Assembly (NCBI GenBank): GCA_009829735.1
Contig: CM020618.1
Coordinates: 36,928,894 to 36,992,893 of the forward strand
Reading direction: 5' to 3'
Length of the DNA stretch: 64,000 bases
From: Pyropia yezoensis
Taxonomy: Eukaryota; Rhodophyta; Bangiophyceae; Bangiales; Bangiaceae
Shown here: piece by piece, positions 12,645 to 23,996 of the stretch
Position numbering within the stretch: position 1 is the first letter of the stretch
How the letters are laid out: each line of letters begins with the position of its first letter
Translations under genes and position numbers: made by a program
Notes under the pieces: model-generated
Told to the model about the DNA's origin: nothing
Databases searched by the model: none
The model's input: the letters and a program-made list of their open reading frames with translations, nothing else

Positions 12645-14731
12645 GTGGTTCCGGCGGCGAGTCTTGCGGAGGAGAACTCGGGTAGTCGCGCCCCTCTCCT
12701 GCCTCCGGTTCCTCGGGTGTCGGTGCCGGCGCCGGTCGCCACGGCGGGGACGGATCGGGTTCCCCCGGCTTTTACGTTGCACCCGGTCGAGACCCCCCGG
12801 TGGGTCTCCCGGAGATGCTTCTTGGGCAGGATCCTCTGGCGGGCCGGCGCTACTCCACGGTGGTCGGCAACGCCAGCGCGGCCCAGTGCCAACAGGATTG
12901 CTTGGACATCTGGCGCAAGGAACTCCAGCGCGGGGTCTTGGCCGAGATGGACAAGACTCGCCTTCATACGGCGGACCAGATGCGCCTGGCACAAGACCGC
13001 TCCCAGAGCTTCTCGGGTTCCTCTTGGGTTGCTCGTCTGGAGGATCTCCCCTTCGCGCTGGTGCTGGATCTACCCTTGACCGAGCGTCGCGTGTCTGCGT
13101 CCGTTCTCCGGTGGCCAGAGGAGGAAAGGTACGTCCACCGGGCGCTCAAGGTCTGGGACGAGGCGCTCAAGGGGTCGGGGAGCCTGAAATGCGATCCCCG
13201 TCCGAGCATGGTCGCTCTGGAGCCGCCCTTCCTGACCCAGAAGTATTCCAAGCTGTCGCCGGCGCGGGAGCAAGGCGAGCGACGCGGCCGCCAGCGTGAC
13301 TTCATCGTGAGCTGCAACCATCAGGAGTTCTGGAAGCTGGACAAGGCCAACCGGGCGGCGTACTACCCCAAGGTCATCCCGCAGCAGCAGGAATTCGAGA
13401 TCCCGGTCGGGTTCGTTCCATCCAGCATCCCCTTCACCTGGTACTTCTTGGACGCCTTAACCCAGGCGTCGATCAAGGGCTTCTTTCACTTGATCCCGTA
13501 CATGATGTACACCTCCGAGATGACGGTCTTGGCGGCCAACCACTGGCTCCACGAGGTCTTGGTGTCCAACCGGCTTTGGTTCCTCCCCGACCTCCTGATG
13601 GTCTGGATTGTCGACAAGTTGACTGTCGACTTCCTGTGCAGCCAGGACGAGGAGTACAAGGAGCTCTTCCAGGCGATGACTGACTTCCGGCGTCGGCTGC
13701 CGGTGCATGACCGGAGCTTCTTGAACGCGGTTGCCGAGCAGAACAGCCCGCGTCGGGATGGCTCCGGTTGGGTGCAGGTGGTCTACCAGTCTTCTCCGGC
13801 CAAGGTGCAACTGTCGATGCCGCTTCAAGCGTGGCCGCAGCTAGGCAGCTTTCCTGCTCCGGTCGCCCTTGATCTCCTGCCAACTGGGCCGCCGGTACAA
13901 GAGTCGGGTTGGGCCTCGGCGGTTGGTCGGGCGCCTGCAGCGGCTCCGCTTCCTCCTGTTGCCCCTGTCGCCCCGGTGGCTTCGCCTGAACCGTCGCCGG
14001 CGCGTTTGCGTCCTGCTCCGTCTGTGCCGGTGCTTCAAGCTCCTCCGGCACCGCGCCTGTCTGCAGCGAGTCTGGGGGTGGCCGTGCGGTCGCCGACGAC
14101 TCCGGCCGTTCTGCCTCGGGCGCCTTCTTCCAACGTCGGCGGCCCTGTGCCTCCTCTTGAGTTGGGGACTCCGGTTTCCGGGGCTGTCGTGGACCGTCCG
14201 GTAGTGGCATCCTCGGGGCGGTTCGAGATCCCGGCGCCGACTCTACGCCTTACCCGCTTCCGGGTGCCTGACTGGTACCTGAACCAAGGTGGCCCGACAT
14301 GCGACCAGTACGACGTCGGTATGATTGAAGACCAGCTGGGTCGTCTTCCGGTGCAGGTTGAGGGCGTCGTGTCTTCCCTGGTGCTGGGTACTTACGCCAG
14401 CGTCTTGAACAACGTGGTTGACCGGGTGTCTGACTGCGCGGACAGCGGCCAAATGTCGGACAGCCCGGTGGTTGGCGAACTTCTGGCGACTTTGACGCGG
14501 CATGGCTTGGCCCAGCAGTGGTCGGAGACCTTCACTGGCTTCCAGAGGCGCCGACAGGCATATCTGGATGAGCGGGAGCGCCCGGCAACTACCGGTACTA
14601 CTCCAATGGCGGCATACCCGGAAGCGCTGCGCTCACCGCACTACGTCATCCCGCCTTCCTCCGGATCCCCTCGTGCCGCGGAGGCAGCACTGGAGGACGC
14701 TCCCGCGGCGCAGCGTCCGCGCCAGCAGTAG
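12645..14731 (+). pseudogene. ORF D: antisense gene of family B between integrase and LTR (unknown protein, fossil)
   Basis: A long open stretch runs opposite to B gag-pol, between the chromodomain and the LTR. At least 643 codons are open (12800-14731), and a Pro/Ala-rich lead-in is visible before that. The visible layout is: a first globular part (residues about 1-330 of the open stretch) with an aromatic, hydrophobic run (PFTWYFLDALTQ, ANHWLHEVLVSN); a long Pro/Ala/Val-rich linker (about 340-470); and a C-terminal part starting RFRVPDWYLNQGG. I recognise no family. It resembles ORF C of family A in position, strand and layout, but I see no shared motif. The hydrophobic run carries charged residues and is not a clear membrane segment. 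The copy appears broken about once. Confidence 0.6.
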
Positions 14732-14930
14732 TACTTGGAGGCAGGGAGCGTGAGAGTCTTGGGAGAAGCGAGGAGGGAAGAGGCGGAGAGAAGGGTTGCT
14801 CGAGCGGTTGCTTGTTTTTCTTGATAGTTCCATGCTTGTATTGCGTGTTTTCCTTGATACACCCGTTCCCTTCTTCTCAATCCTCTTGTTCCGCGCTCGT
14901 TGCGGGTGAGCTCGGCTCGTCCCGGGGGTC
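14732..14930. other. Convergent spacer between ORF D and B integrase tail
   Basis: About 200 bases separate the ends of two convergent genes. I see no repeat like the CTTAG...CTAAG units of family A. Confidence 0.5.
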
Positions 14931-15157
14931 CTAATCAGCCCCGTCCTCCTGGTCTTCCTCCGAGTCCGATTCCAGGATCTTGCCGGCTTTGGCCACTGGA
15001 GTGCCCTCAATCCCGTTCCGTCGCGTGTAGGCGCAGACGTCCGCGATGGGTAACCGGTTTGAGGGTTCCCAGGTATCATTTGCCGGGTTAAAACCGAACC
15101 AGCGTACTCGCAGGTACAAGCTCCCGTCCCTCCAGGCATGGTCGACAAACTTGACGT
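14931..15157 (-). pseudogene. pol: B integrase C-terminal chromodomain (fragment separated by permutation)
   Basis: The minus strand encodes LYLRVRWFGFNPANDTWEPS, matching the aromatic-cage and strand pattern of chromodomains, followed by an acidic tail (SDSEEDQEDGAD). In chromoviruses this module follows the integrase core and can bind histone marks to steer insertion. Here it is joined upstream to A1 Gag at 15157/15158, while the rest of the same Pol lies at 6074-9752. Confidence 0.8.
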
Positions 15158-16466
15158 CCGTAGTTCCCCTTCGCCGAGATGCTTCCCCAGCTCGTAGTCG
15201 AGCTCTTGGACCCGGCGTCCGAACATCTCCTCATCCTCCCAGGATTGGGCGGTGGCAGTGCGAAGGGCCCGATAGTGGTCTTCGCACTTGTCCTCACTGA
15301 GGTAGCTGCCAAGCAGCTCCTTCACAATACCACGGTAATCCATGAGGGTGGCTGCGACCCTGATTCCCGGCATCGGGGATGCCTGGCGGAGGATGCCTCG
15401 GACCCGCTCGTCAACAAAGAACGGGAGGATCTCCAGCGCAAGCCCCTGTGTCGACGAGCGCCTTTTCCGCGGCTGCCTTGAAGCTAGCCAAGAAGCCAAT
15501 GACTGCCAACGGGCGTCCGATAGGGCCCCCGAACATAGGGACTCCCTTCAAAAGGGTGAGCATAGAGCGGATCGCTCGGTGCGAGGTAGTACGCATAGAT
15601 TCCGATACGGTAGTGGATCGTTCCTCCAAACGATAAAGTTCAGGAGTCAGTACCGACCTGAAGACTTCGTTGACAATCTCCGTGTCCGCGTCCTGGATAT
15701 CCAGTCGCTTGGCCAGTTGATGAGTAAACTCATCGGACTCCATCCGCTTCAGTAAACTCGCAGTAACCTGCGCTGTCATCGCTTCAACCAGTGACGCTGG
15801 AACTTCTGGCGTCGGCGTTTCGGGTATTCGAGTTGCCTGGCTCCCTTCGTCGATGGGGTAATGCGAGACGGCACCGCCTCCCCCCATTGCCGACTCTGTT
15901 CCGGCGTAAGTATCCGCCGGATCATGTCCGCGGAGCCCGCTCTGGGTGCTCCGAGCGTAGCGCTCCGTATGGCTACGTTCCAACTCAGCCGACGAGTCGG
16001 ATCCATAACCCGCCGTGTCCGGGGGTTGTCCAGGAGTAGCAACACCGGGGTTGACCCTGGTGCACTCCGAAAGTAGTCCGGCCGGTTCGAACCGTACCAG
16101 TGTGGGAGGAACACGACGGGGTACCGTCGTATGGCGTGCTGGCATCAGCACAGCCATTGCGTCCTTCGTACGCTCTTGACGGGCGTCGAGCCCGATGAAC
16201 CGGGCCTCGATGCGAGCCAATGATGCCATCAGGGAGTCCCCTGGTGAAGGTGGCGGCGGCGTGAGGTCGGCAGAGGACAGCTGCGGCGGTCCGCCGCCTC
16301 CGGCCGTCCGTGCCCTACCAAACGTCGATCCGGCACCGGAGAGTATCGGCGTCTCAATGTTGTCGATGGGGTTACCGATCCCGGTTCCCGGGTTCAGCTC
16401 TGGGGTCGGCGTCGACGCCGATACGTCATCTTGAACGTTCCCCGTCTCTTGGGTAGACATAGTCAC
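15158..16466 (-). pseudogene. gag: A1 Gag, N-terminal and capsid part (fossil fragment)
   Basis: It begins [18 protein letters not shown], the same start as the intact A2 Gags. A Pro/Thr/Gly-rich N-terminal region is followed by the capsid-like segment ([39 protein letters not shown]). It ends abruptly at the B junction within the GEGEL segment. About one break is present. Downstream sequence of the same Gag is at 5201-6073. Confidence 0.82.
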
Positions 16467-16666
16467 GATCAGTCAACCGACGTAACAATCACCACGAATG
16501 AGCGAGCGAGGGGATAGTTGAGGGAGGGTATCCGTAGATCGCAGTCAAACGCAACCACTCAACACAATCAAACAAATCGCAGCACCACGAGTACAAGAAA
16601 ACGACTGGATCCCTATCCGTGTGCCAGGGCCGAAGACGGCGTCACCACAAGGGTGACGGAAACCCG

Positions 16667-16684
16667 TCCCCTGCTGCTCCACCA
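16667..16684 (-). promoter_or_regulatory. Primer-binding site of family A1
   Basis: TGGTGGAGCAGCAGGGGA on the minus strand, one base after the LTR. The leader 16467-16666 shows no gene. Confidence 0.82.
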
Positions 16685-16685
16685 A

Positions 16686-17049
16686 TGTAGCACAACAGGG
16701 TGTCCGCTACACGTCCACTCTCAGGGAACACTCACCACGGGGGATCGGCACCAACGTCACCGGGAGGCCAAGGTTGCTGTCCTTGGAGCGCAAGCCACGG
16801 GAACAAGATGGGAGCCCAAATGGGAGGGGTTTGATGTTCTATCTTGGCCGGCGGTGGATTCACCGCCGGCCCCCACGTTATAAACCCTCGGAGACACTAC
16901 TAACTACCCTCCACCCCAAGATGCAAGTCCCTCTGGTCATACGTAACTTATAGATACCGTGACCAGTACGGACTCCCAAATAAAAAGTTAAGGGTTAGAA
17001 GTAGCCCCCCTAATATGAGGGTCACAGTACGGCCAACCATATTGCTACA
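16686..17049 (-). repeat. Family A LTR (364 bp)
   Basis: It runs from TGTAGCAATATGG (17049) to GTGCTACA (16686), with inverted ends TGTAGCA/TGCTACA. It contains a hairpin with 11-bp perfect arms and a 4-base loop (GGCCGGCGGTG as left arm), and a TATA-like box. It is the most distinct of the four A LTRs, in keeping with subtype A1. Confidence 0.9.
16878..16884 (-). promoter_or_regulatory. TATA-like box in A1 LTR
   Basis: TTTATAA on the minus strand, mid-LTR, in the same place in all four family A LTRs. It is the likely core promoter for gag-pol. Confidence 0.5.
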
Positions 17050-17641
17050 GGGCGGCGGACCGCCGCAACTGTCCTCTGCCGACCTCACGCCGCCGCCACC
17101 TTCACCAGGGGACTCCCTGATGGCATCACTGGCCCGCATCGAGGCTCGGTTCATCGGGCTCGACGCCCGTCAAGAGCGTACGGAGGACGCAATGGCTGTG
17201 CTGATGCCAGCACGCCATACGACGGTACCCCGTCGTGTTCCTCCCACACCGGTGCGGTTCGAACCGGCCGGACTACTTTCGGAGTGCACCAGGGTCAACC
17301 CCGGTGTTGCTACTCCTGGACAACCCCCGGACACGGCGGGTTATGGATCCGACTCGTCGGCTGAGTTGGAACGTAGCCATACGGAGCGCTACGCTCGGAG
17401 CACCCAGAGCGGGCTCCGCGGACATGATCCGGCGGATACTTACGCCGGAACAGAGTCGGCAATGGGGGGAGGCGGTGCCGTCTCGCATTACCCCATCGAC
17501 AAAGGGAGCCAGGCAACTCGGGTACCCTATGTGCCGACGCCGGAAGTTCCAGCGTTTACTCATCAACTGGCCAAGCGACTGGATATCCAGGACGCGGACA
17601 CGGAGATTGTCAACGAAGTCTTCAGGTCGGTACTGACTCCT
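17050..17641 (+). mobile_element. gag: Inverted A1 gag fragment between an A LTR and a B LTR
   Basis: The plus strand reads as A1 Gag from the [12 protein letters not shown] segment to SVLTP, matching the minus-strand gag at 15158-16466. It is bounded exactly by the start of an A LTR on the left (17049) and of a B LTR on the right (17642). The left joint lies at a GGCGGACCGCC palindrome. Either an A1 and a B element inserted into an older A1 gag, or the piece is a fold-back inversion product. It is a fossil fragment. Confidence 0.75.
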
Positions 17642-18215
17642 TGTAGCATCCCTGGCCCCGACATGGGGCCGACCAGGGACTGCAACCAGAGGGCACCAGG
17701 TGCCAGAACACGCCCGCCGTGTGGCGATGGTTGGCGGCCGTGGCCCGTGCCCGGCACTGGGATGCGGTGGACTACGCTATCCACACGTGAGAGAGGGATT
17801 TCTGAGGGGTTTTTGCATACTTGTGAGGGACTTGATTTGAGAAAAATTGAGTGTGAGATTAGTGAGTGGGAATAGAATTAGTAGCGATAGTGGCCCCCGA
17901 CCTGACGAGGTTAGACTCGGGTCGGGGCCACTCGGGGTTATGGGGGGGGGGCTACCTGGCCAACGTGCCGAGGCTCCCCCAGATGCACGTTAAGAGGGAC
18001 AGCGAGGCGCCCTTGGCCCGCGCCCTCAGGAAAAAGACAACTGCGCGTTTGCTTTCCTCTTCCCCGTGTGCACTACCGTGCGTATCTGTTTGCTCTGCGA
18101 GCAGGCACGTGAGGCAACAGGCATACCACTCTCGTAGTTCCCCTTTCTGTGTTACCTGTCCCTTTCCCCCGAGGGATATTGACACGTGTCTGAGAGGATC
18201 GAGTTTTATACCACA
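17642..18215 (+). repeat. Family B LTR (574 bp)
   Basis: It runs TGTAGCATCCCTGG... to ...TTATACCACA. It holds two strong inverted repeats: one near the 5' end (GGCCCC/GGGGCC inside TCCCTGG/CCAGGGA), and one at 17889-17932 with 13-bp arms and a single bulge, followed by a long G run. It is almost identical to 11855-12428. Confidence 0.9.
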
Positions 18216-18219
18216 TATT

Positions 18220-18237
18220 TGGTGGAGCAGCAGGGGA
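18220..18237 (+). promoter_or_regulatory. Primer-binding site of family B
   Basis: TGGTGGAGCAGCAGGGGA, four bases after the LTR. The leader to the gag ATG at 18429 holds no gene. Confidence 0.82.
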
Positions 18238-18428
18238 TGATAGGAGTGTTTGAGAAGAGACATTTGGGAGCAGCGGTTGGGTTGTTCCTGTTCTGTCTTT
18301 TTCTGTGGTTTTGGGAATTATTTGCACCCGTTCACGGGAATCCCATTCCTGGCTCTCCAACCCCTCTCTTGTGGTCTTGCGATCTTTGGACACGCAGGCA
18401 ACTGGACTGTGGCTGTCAAGAGACCAAC

Positions 18429-20189
18429 ATGGCTACCCTCCCTGGCACGACGGTGCCCGAAGGGGTAGACCCCGCGTCCCTTGACGCATCCCTGGTCACC
18501 GCGGGGGACGGTGCCCAACCCGGCGTTCTCCCTACGGGTGAAGCAGACCTGGGTGTGACATCCGGTAGCGGACTGGAGTCTACAGGCGGCCAAGCACCTC
18601 CTGATCCCGTTCCTCCGGCTGTTCCTCCTGTGGGAGCCACCCCGGGGTCAACGGCGTTTGAGTCCGCTCGCAGCAGACGTCTCCCTCCTGTCGGTTCTAC
18701 TCCTCAACCTCCAGGGATAGCCCCTGGTGTGTTTACTCCTGGACCCACACATGGCAGCTGGGTGTATACACCTCTCCCTGTGGGCACTAGCAGTGCCAGA
18801 GGCACCGCTGTAACTGGTTCTACGGGTCACCCTGAGATCTCGACTCCTGGGACCGGCCAAGCTTTTCCCCCCCTTGCATCCTATGGGGCGGGGAGCTCCA
18901 AGACCGGTAACCGGAGCAGCCGGAGGCGTCGGCGCCGTCGTCGTCGCTCTAGCACCAGCGAGACCAGCTCCTCCAGCTCGGAGGAGGGATATGACCGGGA
19001 CGCATCTCCTGGTCCCACTCGGCGCAGGCTAGTCGAGTTTGACTTCCCTGCCCACCAAGTGGGAGATGCCACCCTGAACAAGGTCACGTATTGGGGTAAC
19101 TACCGGCTGGAGAACCAAGACCAAGGTTACACCCGGAAGATGGCCAAGAAGATGGCATCCCTGAACCGGCGAATGCAGCCGAGCTTCGGGGGACATCTAA
19201 AGTTTTCCGGGAAGAGACCGGCGCTTATCTTTGCCTTCCTGCGCCGGTTCGTCAAGGCATGCAACGACATCGATGTGTCCGAGGGCAAGGCTCTCTACCT
19301 CCTGGTCAATTTCATGACCGGAGAAGCGGAACAACGGTTTGCACAGGTTCTACCAGACTCTGCCGGACACATTGTCGGGCGTACCGTTGGGAGCTATCCG
19401 GAGGCGGTCAACTGGGTCCTGTCCAACTACGCTGACGCGGACTCCCTGCGCAAGGCAGTCGGCAGGTTGAACTGGGCAACCAATGAGCGACAAGAGACTC
19501 CAGAGGCCTTCGCCCGTCGTGTCCGGGAGATGAGCGAGGCTTGTGGCAACGTTTACCCTGAGGACAGGCTCAAGATGATCTTCTCGGATGGGCTTCCTGA
19601 ATATCTTCAAGTGTACGCGGAGAACTACAACCAGGAACATCAAGAACATACCTTCCAGCAGTTGATGGCCTACACCCAGGGCAAGTACCGGCAAGCCAAG
19701 GCACTCCAGGCTCCCATGGTATCAACTTCCAAGCCGTTGTCGCGAGTTCGTCCCGGACCCGACAAGTAAAAAGGAGGTGATAGCCCTGTACCGGTACTCG
19801 CAGTTGGCGAGGCCTCACCCGTGAGGTCAGGGGACAAGTGGGGCGGCTTTGTTTCTAAGGAGCAACCTTCCCTGGTCGCCCCCAAGCAGGTCAAGAACCA
19901 GCGGTTCCGGTCTTGTTGGCTGTGCCAGAAGGAGGACCACATGTCCTACCAGTGCCCGACCATTCCCAAGGACCTCCAGGAGAAGCTCAAGCGTCAAGGA
20001 CTGGTGTTTGCAAAGGCGGTTAACTGGGCTGACCGGCGAGCACCCTCCAAGATGGACAAGGCACAGGTACACGCAATCCGAGTGGCAAACTTACAGAGCA
20101 TCACGGAGGCTCTGGCAAGGGAAGCTCCTACGGACTTTGACCTGGAGACCGAGACCTCTACGGACTCCTCGGACCCGGGAAACGAGTAG
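18429..20189 (+). pseudogene. gag: B Gag (fossil, nearly whole)
   Basis: It starts MATLPGTTVPEG, with the same order as the intact copy at 39508-41268: Pro/Thr-rich part, arginine run with Ser/Glu patch, capsid-like region, CCHC knuckle CWLCQKEDHMSYQC and an acidic C-terminus. It has about one break. It is nearly identical to the left-arm copy. Confidence 0.86.
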
Positions 20190-20317
20190 GACAGGCGCTC
20201 TCCGCAAGTGTCTTCCCGAATCTCCGACGGCAGGGTACTTCTACCCGTTCTCCCCTTGCGTGCCGGGAGAAAAGAGGGCAGTTACCTGCTCAACTGGTAG
20301 CCGCCTGGACACCCTGT

Positions 20318-23300
20318 TTGTTCAAGGGGACCTTGCTCGTCCTGCTTAAGGAAGACCTCAAGATTAATGCTCGTATGCGGGCGGGGGATAGCCTCCCCCA
20401 GGCTGTTACGCCGGTGGTTGACACGGGAGCCGGACCAAGCGTCATCACTGAGAACCTGTTACCTCCGGGCTGGCGTCTACATGCCTGGAGAGCGCCTACC
20501 AGAACCCACATTGTCGACGCATCAGGTCAAACCCTACGACCGCTGGGCCGCCTTCCCGTCGCCGTCTTTTTCAACAATGAACCAATGCTTTCTCCCTTTC
20601 TAATAGTCAAGACCCTCTCAGTCGCCCTTATCCTAGGCTGGGACTTCCAGAAGCAGCATGTCAAGAGCATCCTACCCGGAGAAGGAAAGGTGCAGTTCAA
20701 CCATGGGTTTGTGTCACCGGTGCTGGAGCATCTGGACGCCAAGGTTCGTGTAGTCAAGAACAAGAAGGAACGCATCCCACCCTCTACCTTGACTCTCTTC
20801 AAACCGGTGCTCCTACCTCCTCGCTCGGAGACCAAGGTTCAAGTAACGACCCGGACTGCAGGTCAATGCCTGATCTACGGACGTAAGGAATTTCTGGCGA
20901 AACACCGGCTGTACTTGGCCCACGGACATCACAAGAAGGTAGAAAGGCACACCCCGTTCTCGGTGCTGATCGTCAACGTGAGCCGGAAGCCAATAACCCT
21001 CGCCAAGGGCAACAAAGTTGGTACAGCAGAGCCTTACCGGGGGTCCGCCCGTGCTATGAGCAAGGAAGACCTCTTGAACCTGCAACAAGAGCTGGCATCC
21101 AACTTGACGGCCTTAGACGTACCTCCAAAACAAGAGCAGGCTGGCAGCGCCATTCCGAAGCCCGAACAAGCACCACCCGGGATGCCGAAGGTCAAACAAG
21201 AAAATGTTACTCCCGACTTGAAGGAGGCCCTGAAGAAGCTTCTCCAGGAATATCGGCACCTGTGGTCTGGAGAGCTGGGCAAGATGGACGCCACTCTACA
21301 CCGGATTCAACTCAAGCCGGAAGCCAGGCCAGTGCACCTGCAACCATACCGAGCTGGACCTCATCGCCGGGATGAGATTGGGAAGCAGGCTAACAAGATG
21401 CTCAAGATGGATGTTATCGAGCCGTCTGATGGCGAGTGGGCCTTCCCGGTGGTAGTCGTCCCAAAACCTGGCGGTCACTTCCGCTTCTGCGTTGACTACA
21501 GGCGCCTGAACGAGATGACAGTCAAGGATGTATACCCGATACCCCGGATGGATGATTGTATCGACTTCCTTGGTGATGCCACCCTCTTCTCAACGCTGGA
21601 TTGTAATGCCGGTTACTGGCAGATCCCTCTGGCTGACGAGGACAAGGACAAGACCACCTTCACGTGCCACCTGGGACTATTCCGGTGCAAGCGTCTTCCT
21701 TTTGGTCCCACCAATGCTCCGGCCACCTTCGAGAGAGCCTTTGACATCATCCTGTCGGGGCTCAGGTGGAGAACATGTTTGGTCTACTTGGACGACATTA
21801 TCGTTTTCTCCGAAACCCCGGCGGAACACCTATAGCACCTTCGACAGGTCCTGGCCCTCCTTTCCAAGGATGGAGTTACCCTGAAGGCCGAGAAGTGCCA
21901 CCTGTTTGAGACTGAGGTGGATTACCTGGGGCACGTGCTGAGTCCGGGGGAGCTCCGAGTCAATGAGAAGAACATCCAGGCCCTCCGGCATGCACGGCAA
22001 CCTAAGACCCAGACGGAACTCAAGAGCTTTCTGGGCATGTGCAAGGTCTACCGCCGGTTCGTGCGGGACTATGCTCTGATTGCCGGGCCATTGACCAAGC
22101 TCACCAGCAAGAAGCTCCCCGCACAACTCCCGGTGTTCGACGAGAAGCAGACCGCGGCCTTCGAAGAGCTCAAGAGGCGCCTGACAACAACTCCAGTACT
22201 GGCGTTACCCAAGCGGGAGGGCCAGTTTGTCCTGGAGACTGATGCCTGTGGCGTCCAGGTGGGGTGCTCTCTACTCCAGCAGCAACCTGATGGGCACTTC
22301 CTCCCGATAGGCTACTACAGTCGCGTCCTGACTCCAGCCGAGAAGAACTATTCCACGACGGAGCGCGAGTGCTTGGCGGTCGTCTGGGCTTGCTTCCTGT
22401 TACGCCCATATTTCGAAGGACAAGAGTTCCTCATCCGGACGGATCACGCCAGTCTAAGGTGGCTGCGATGCATGGACAGCAGCCAAGGAAGGGTCGCCCG
22501 GTGGCGCCTGCGCCTTTCGGAATTCAAGTACAAGGTGTGCACCAGAGCAGGGAGGGAGCACCACTGCGCCGACACCATGTCCCGGCTGGAGACTCCTTCA
22601 GCCGACACCGGTCCTATCCCGGAGGAAATACCTCGTTTCATCCTCCCGAATGTTGGACGTGGCTGGCATGCTCCCTTGTATGAGACACCCGAAGCTCATC
22701 AACCGGTAACCATTCACCAGATGCTGGAGGCACAGCCCACGGATCCTCAATGCTTGGAGCTTCGCCACCAGATGGACCTGAACCGGAATAGTCGCTTCTT
22801 CGAGTCTACAGATGGACTCCTGGTACGGGTGTCACCCTTTGATGGGGCAACTCAAGTCTACGTACCCCGGAGTCTACGGGCTGACATCCTCCGCCTGGAG
22901 CACTCGTCTCCCCAGGCCGGACATCCTGGCATCACTCGGATGTATGCGTCAATGCGACGACACTATTACTGGGAAACCATGGCCAGTGACGTCCATAAGC
23001 ACTTGGAGGCTTGTGTCTCTTGTGCAAGGAACCGGTTGTCCGAGAGGAAGAAGACTTCCAAGCTACGCCTATTCCCTGCGGCGGGGCCCTTTGCAAGCTT
23101 AAGCATGGACATCCTGGGGCCCCTACCTGAAACATCCAGCGGCAACATATACCTGCTCATCATTTGTGACCGGTTCTCCAAGTTCACTCGAGCGATCCCG
23201 CTGAAGACCATCACGGCTCTGGATGTCACGTCAGCCTTCTGCGAGTACTGGATAGCTGCCTACGGCTCTCCAGACTCCGTCCTAACAGACAATGGCCCCC

Positions 23301-23996
23301 AGTTTGCATCCCTGTTCTTCCAGGGAGTCTGTGACCTGATGGGTATTATGAACTTGTTCACCACGACATACCACCCGCAAACGAACGGCCAGGTGGAACG
23401 ATTCAACCGGACCCAAGTGGACATGCTACGGCACTACGTGGAGGAGCACCAAGAAGACTGGGACGAGCTCCTGGCTGTCCTCACGCTAGCCTACAACTCC
23501 CGAGTTCACCGGACGACGGGGGTCGCTCCACTCGACTTTGGCACCCCAAGGCGGCTGACCAACTTCTCCCTGGAAAGAATACCAGACGGTCTCCAGCCTG
23601 CACTGAAGTCAGGTCCCAAGGCAAAGGATGAGTTCGTGGAACAACTGAAGCTCCTGTTCCCAAGAGTCAAGGAGTCAATCTCAAAGACCCAGGAGCGATA
23701 CAAGCGGGACTACGACAAAGGAGTCCGGGAAAAGAACAAGGAACTGGGTGGTGGCGACTGGGTTTTTGTGGACAACCATAGCAAGACCCGGGGGAAGCTG
23801 GACTCTAAGACGGATGGACCTTATGAGATCCTGAATACGGATGGCTGGACCTTTCTTCTAGACGTGGATTGTTCCCCGTACCGGGTGAGCAGCGACCATG
23901 TCACCCGGGCGCCTCCGCCAAGCAAGCGGGACTTGACCCGGCGCAAGCGGGCCGCAGTACCCTGGCTATCCCAAGAAGAAGGCCGGAAAATGTCTA
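20318..23996 (+). pseudogene. pol: B Pol: protease to integrase core (fossil)
   Basis: The order is protease DTGAGPS, reverse transcriptase with FCVDYRRLNEMTVKDVYPIP and [10 protein letters not shown], RNase H with VLETDACGVQVG, integrase with CVSCARNR, DDE motifs (IICDRFSKF; LTDNGPQFAS; NGQVERFNR) and GPYEILNTDGW. The stretch from RNase H to integrase is open for over 740 codons. It has about one break, shared with the other B copies. The reading frame runs on past the joint into out-of-frame A1 gag, so the natural chromodomain is not attached here. Confidence 0.87.

Larger units (their letters stand above)
6074..15157 (-). mobile_element. Family B Ty3/gypsy chromovirus, circularly permuted around a single LTR, set in A1 gag
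   Basis: On the minus strand the order from 15157 down is: integrase chromodomain, antisense ORF D, purine tract, one LTR, primer-binding site, gag, pol up to integrase, then A1 gag. A normal insertion would read LTR-gag-pol-chromodomain-ORF D-LTR. Here the outer ends are two halves of integrase and one LTR sits inside. The flanking A1 gag resumes with no base lost or duplicated (15158 and 6073). This fits integration or recombination of a one-LTR circle, not integrase-made insertion. The copy is broken, with about four breaks in gag-pol. Confidence 0.8.
15158..17049 (-). mobile_element. Family A1: 5' LTR, leader and first part of gag
   Basis: The minus strand carries a complete A LTR, primer-binding site, about 200 bases of leader and gag up to the B junction. 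It is the reciprocal half of the A1 Gag interrupted by B, the rest being at 1-6073. Outside the LTR, at 17050, an inverted piece of A1 gag begins where ORF C or a target site would be expected. Confidence 0.82.
17642..23996 (+). mobile_element. Family B element: LTR, gag, pol to integrase (plus strand)
   Basis: It has a complete 5' LTR, primer-binding site, gag and pol up to integrase, then passes into A1 gag at 23996/23997, the same joint as in the other two B copies. Its 5' end is exactly an LTR start set into A1 gag, as expected for true insertion. It has about two breaks, one shared with the other B copies. No chromodomain, ORF D or 3' LTR of this copy lies in the window. Confidence 0.85.

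Noticed and set aside
12286-13299. A 337-codon plus-strand ORF over the B LTR and start of ORF D
   Set aside because: It reads through LTR sequence and is Arg/Pro-rich out-of-frame shadow of a GC-rich region, with no conserved domain.
12800-14731. ORF D as an envelope gene
   Set aside because: It is antisense to gag-pol, has no signal peptide, and its hydrophobic run is broken by charged residues.
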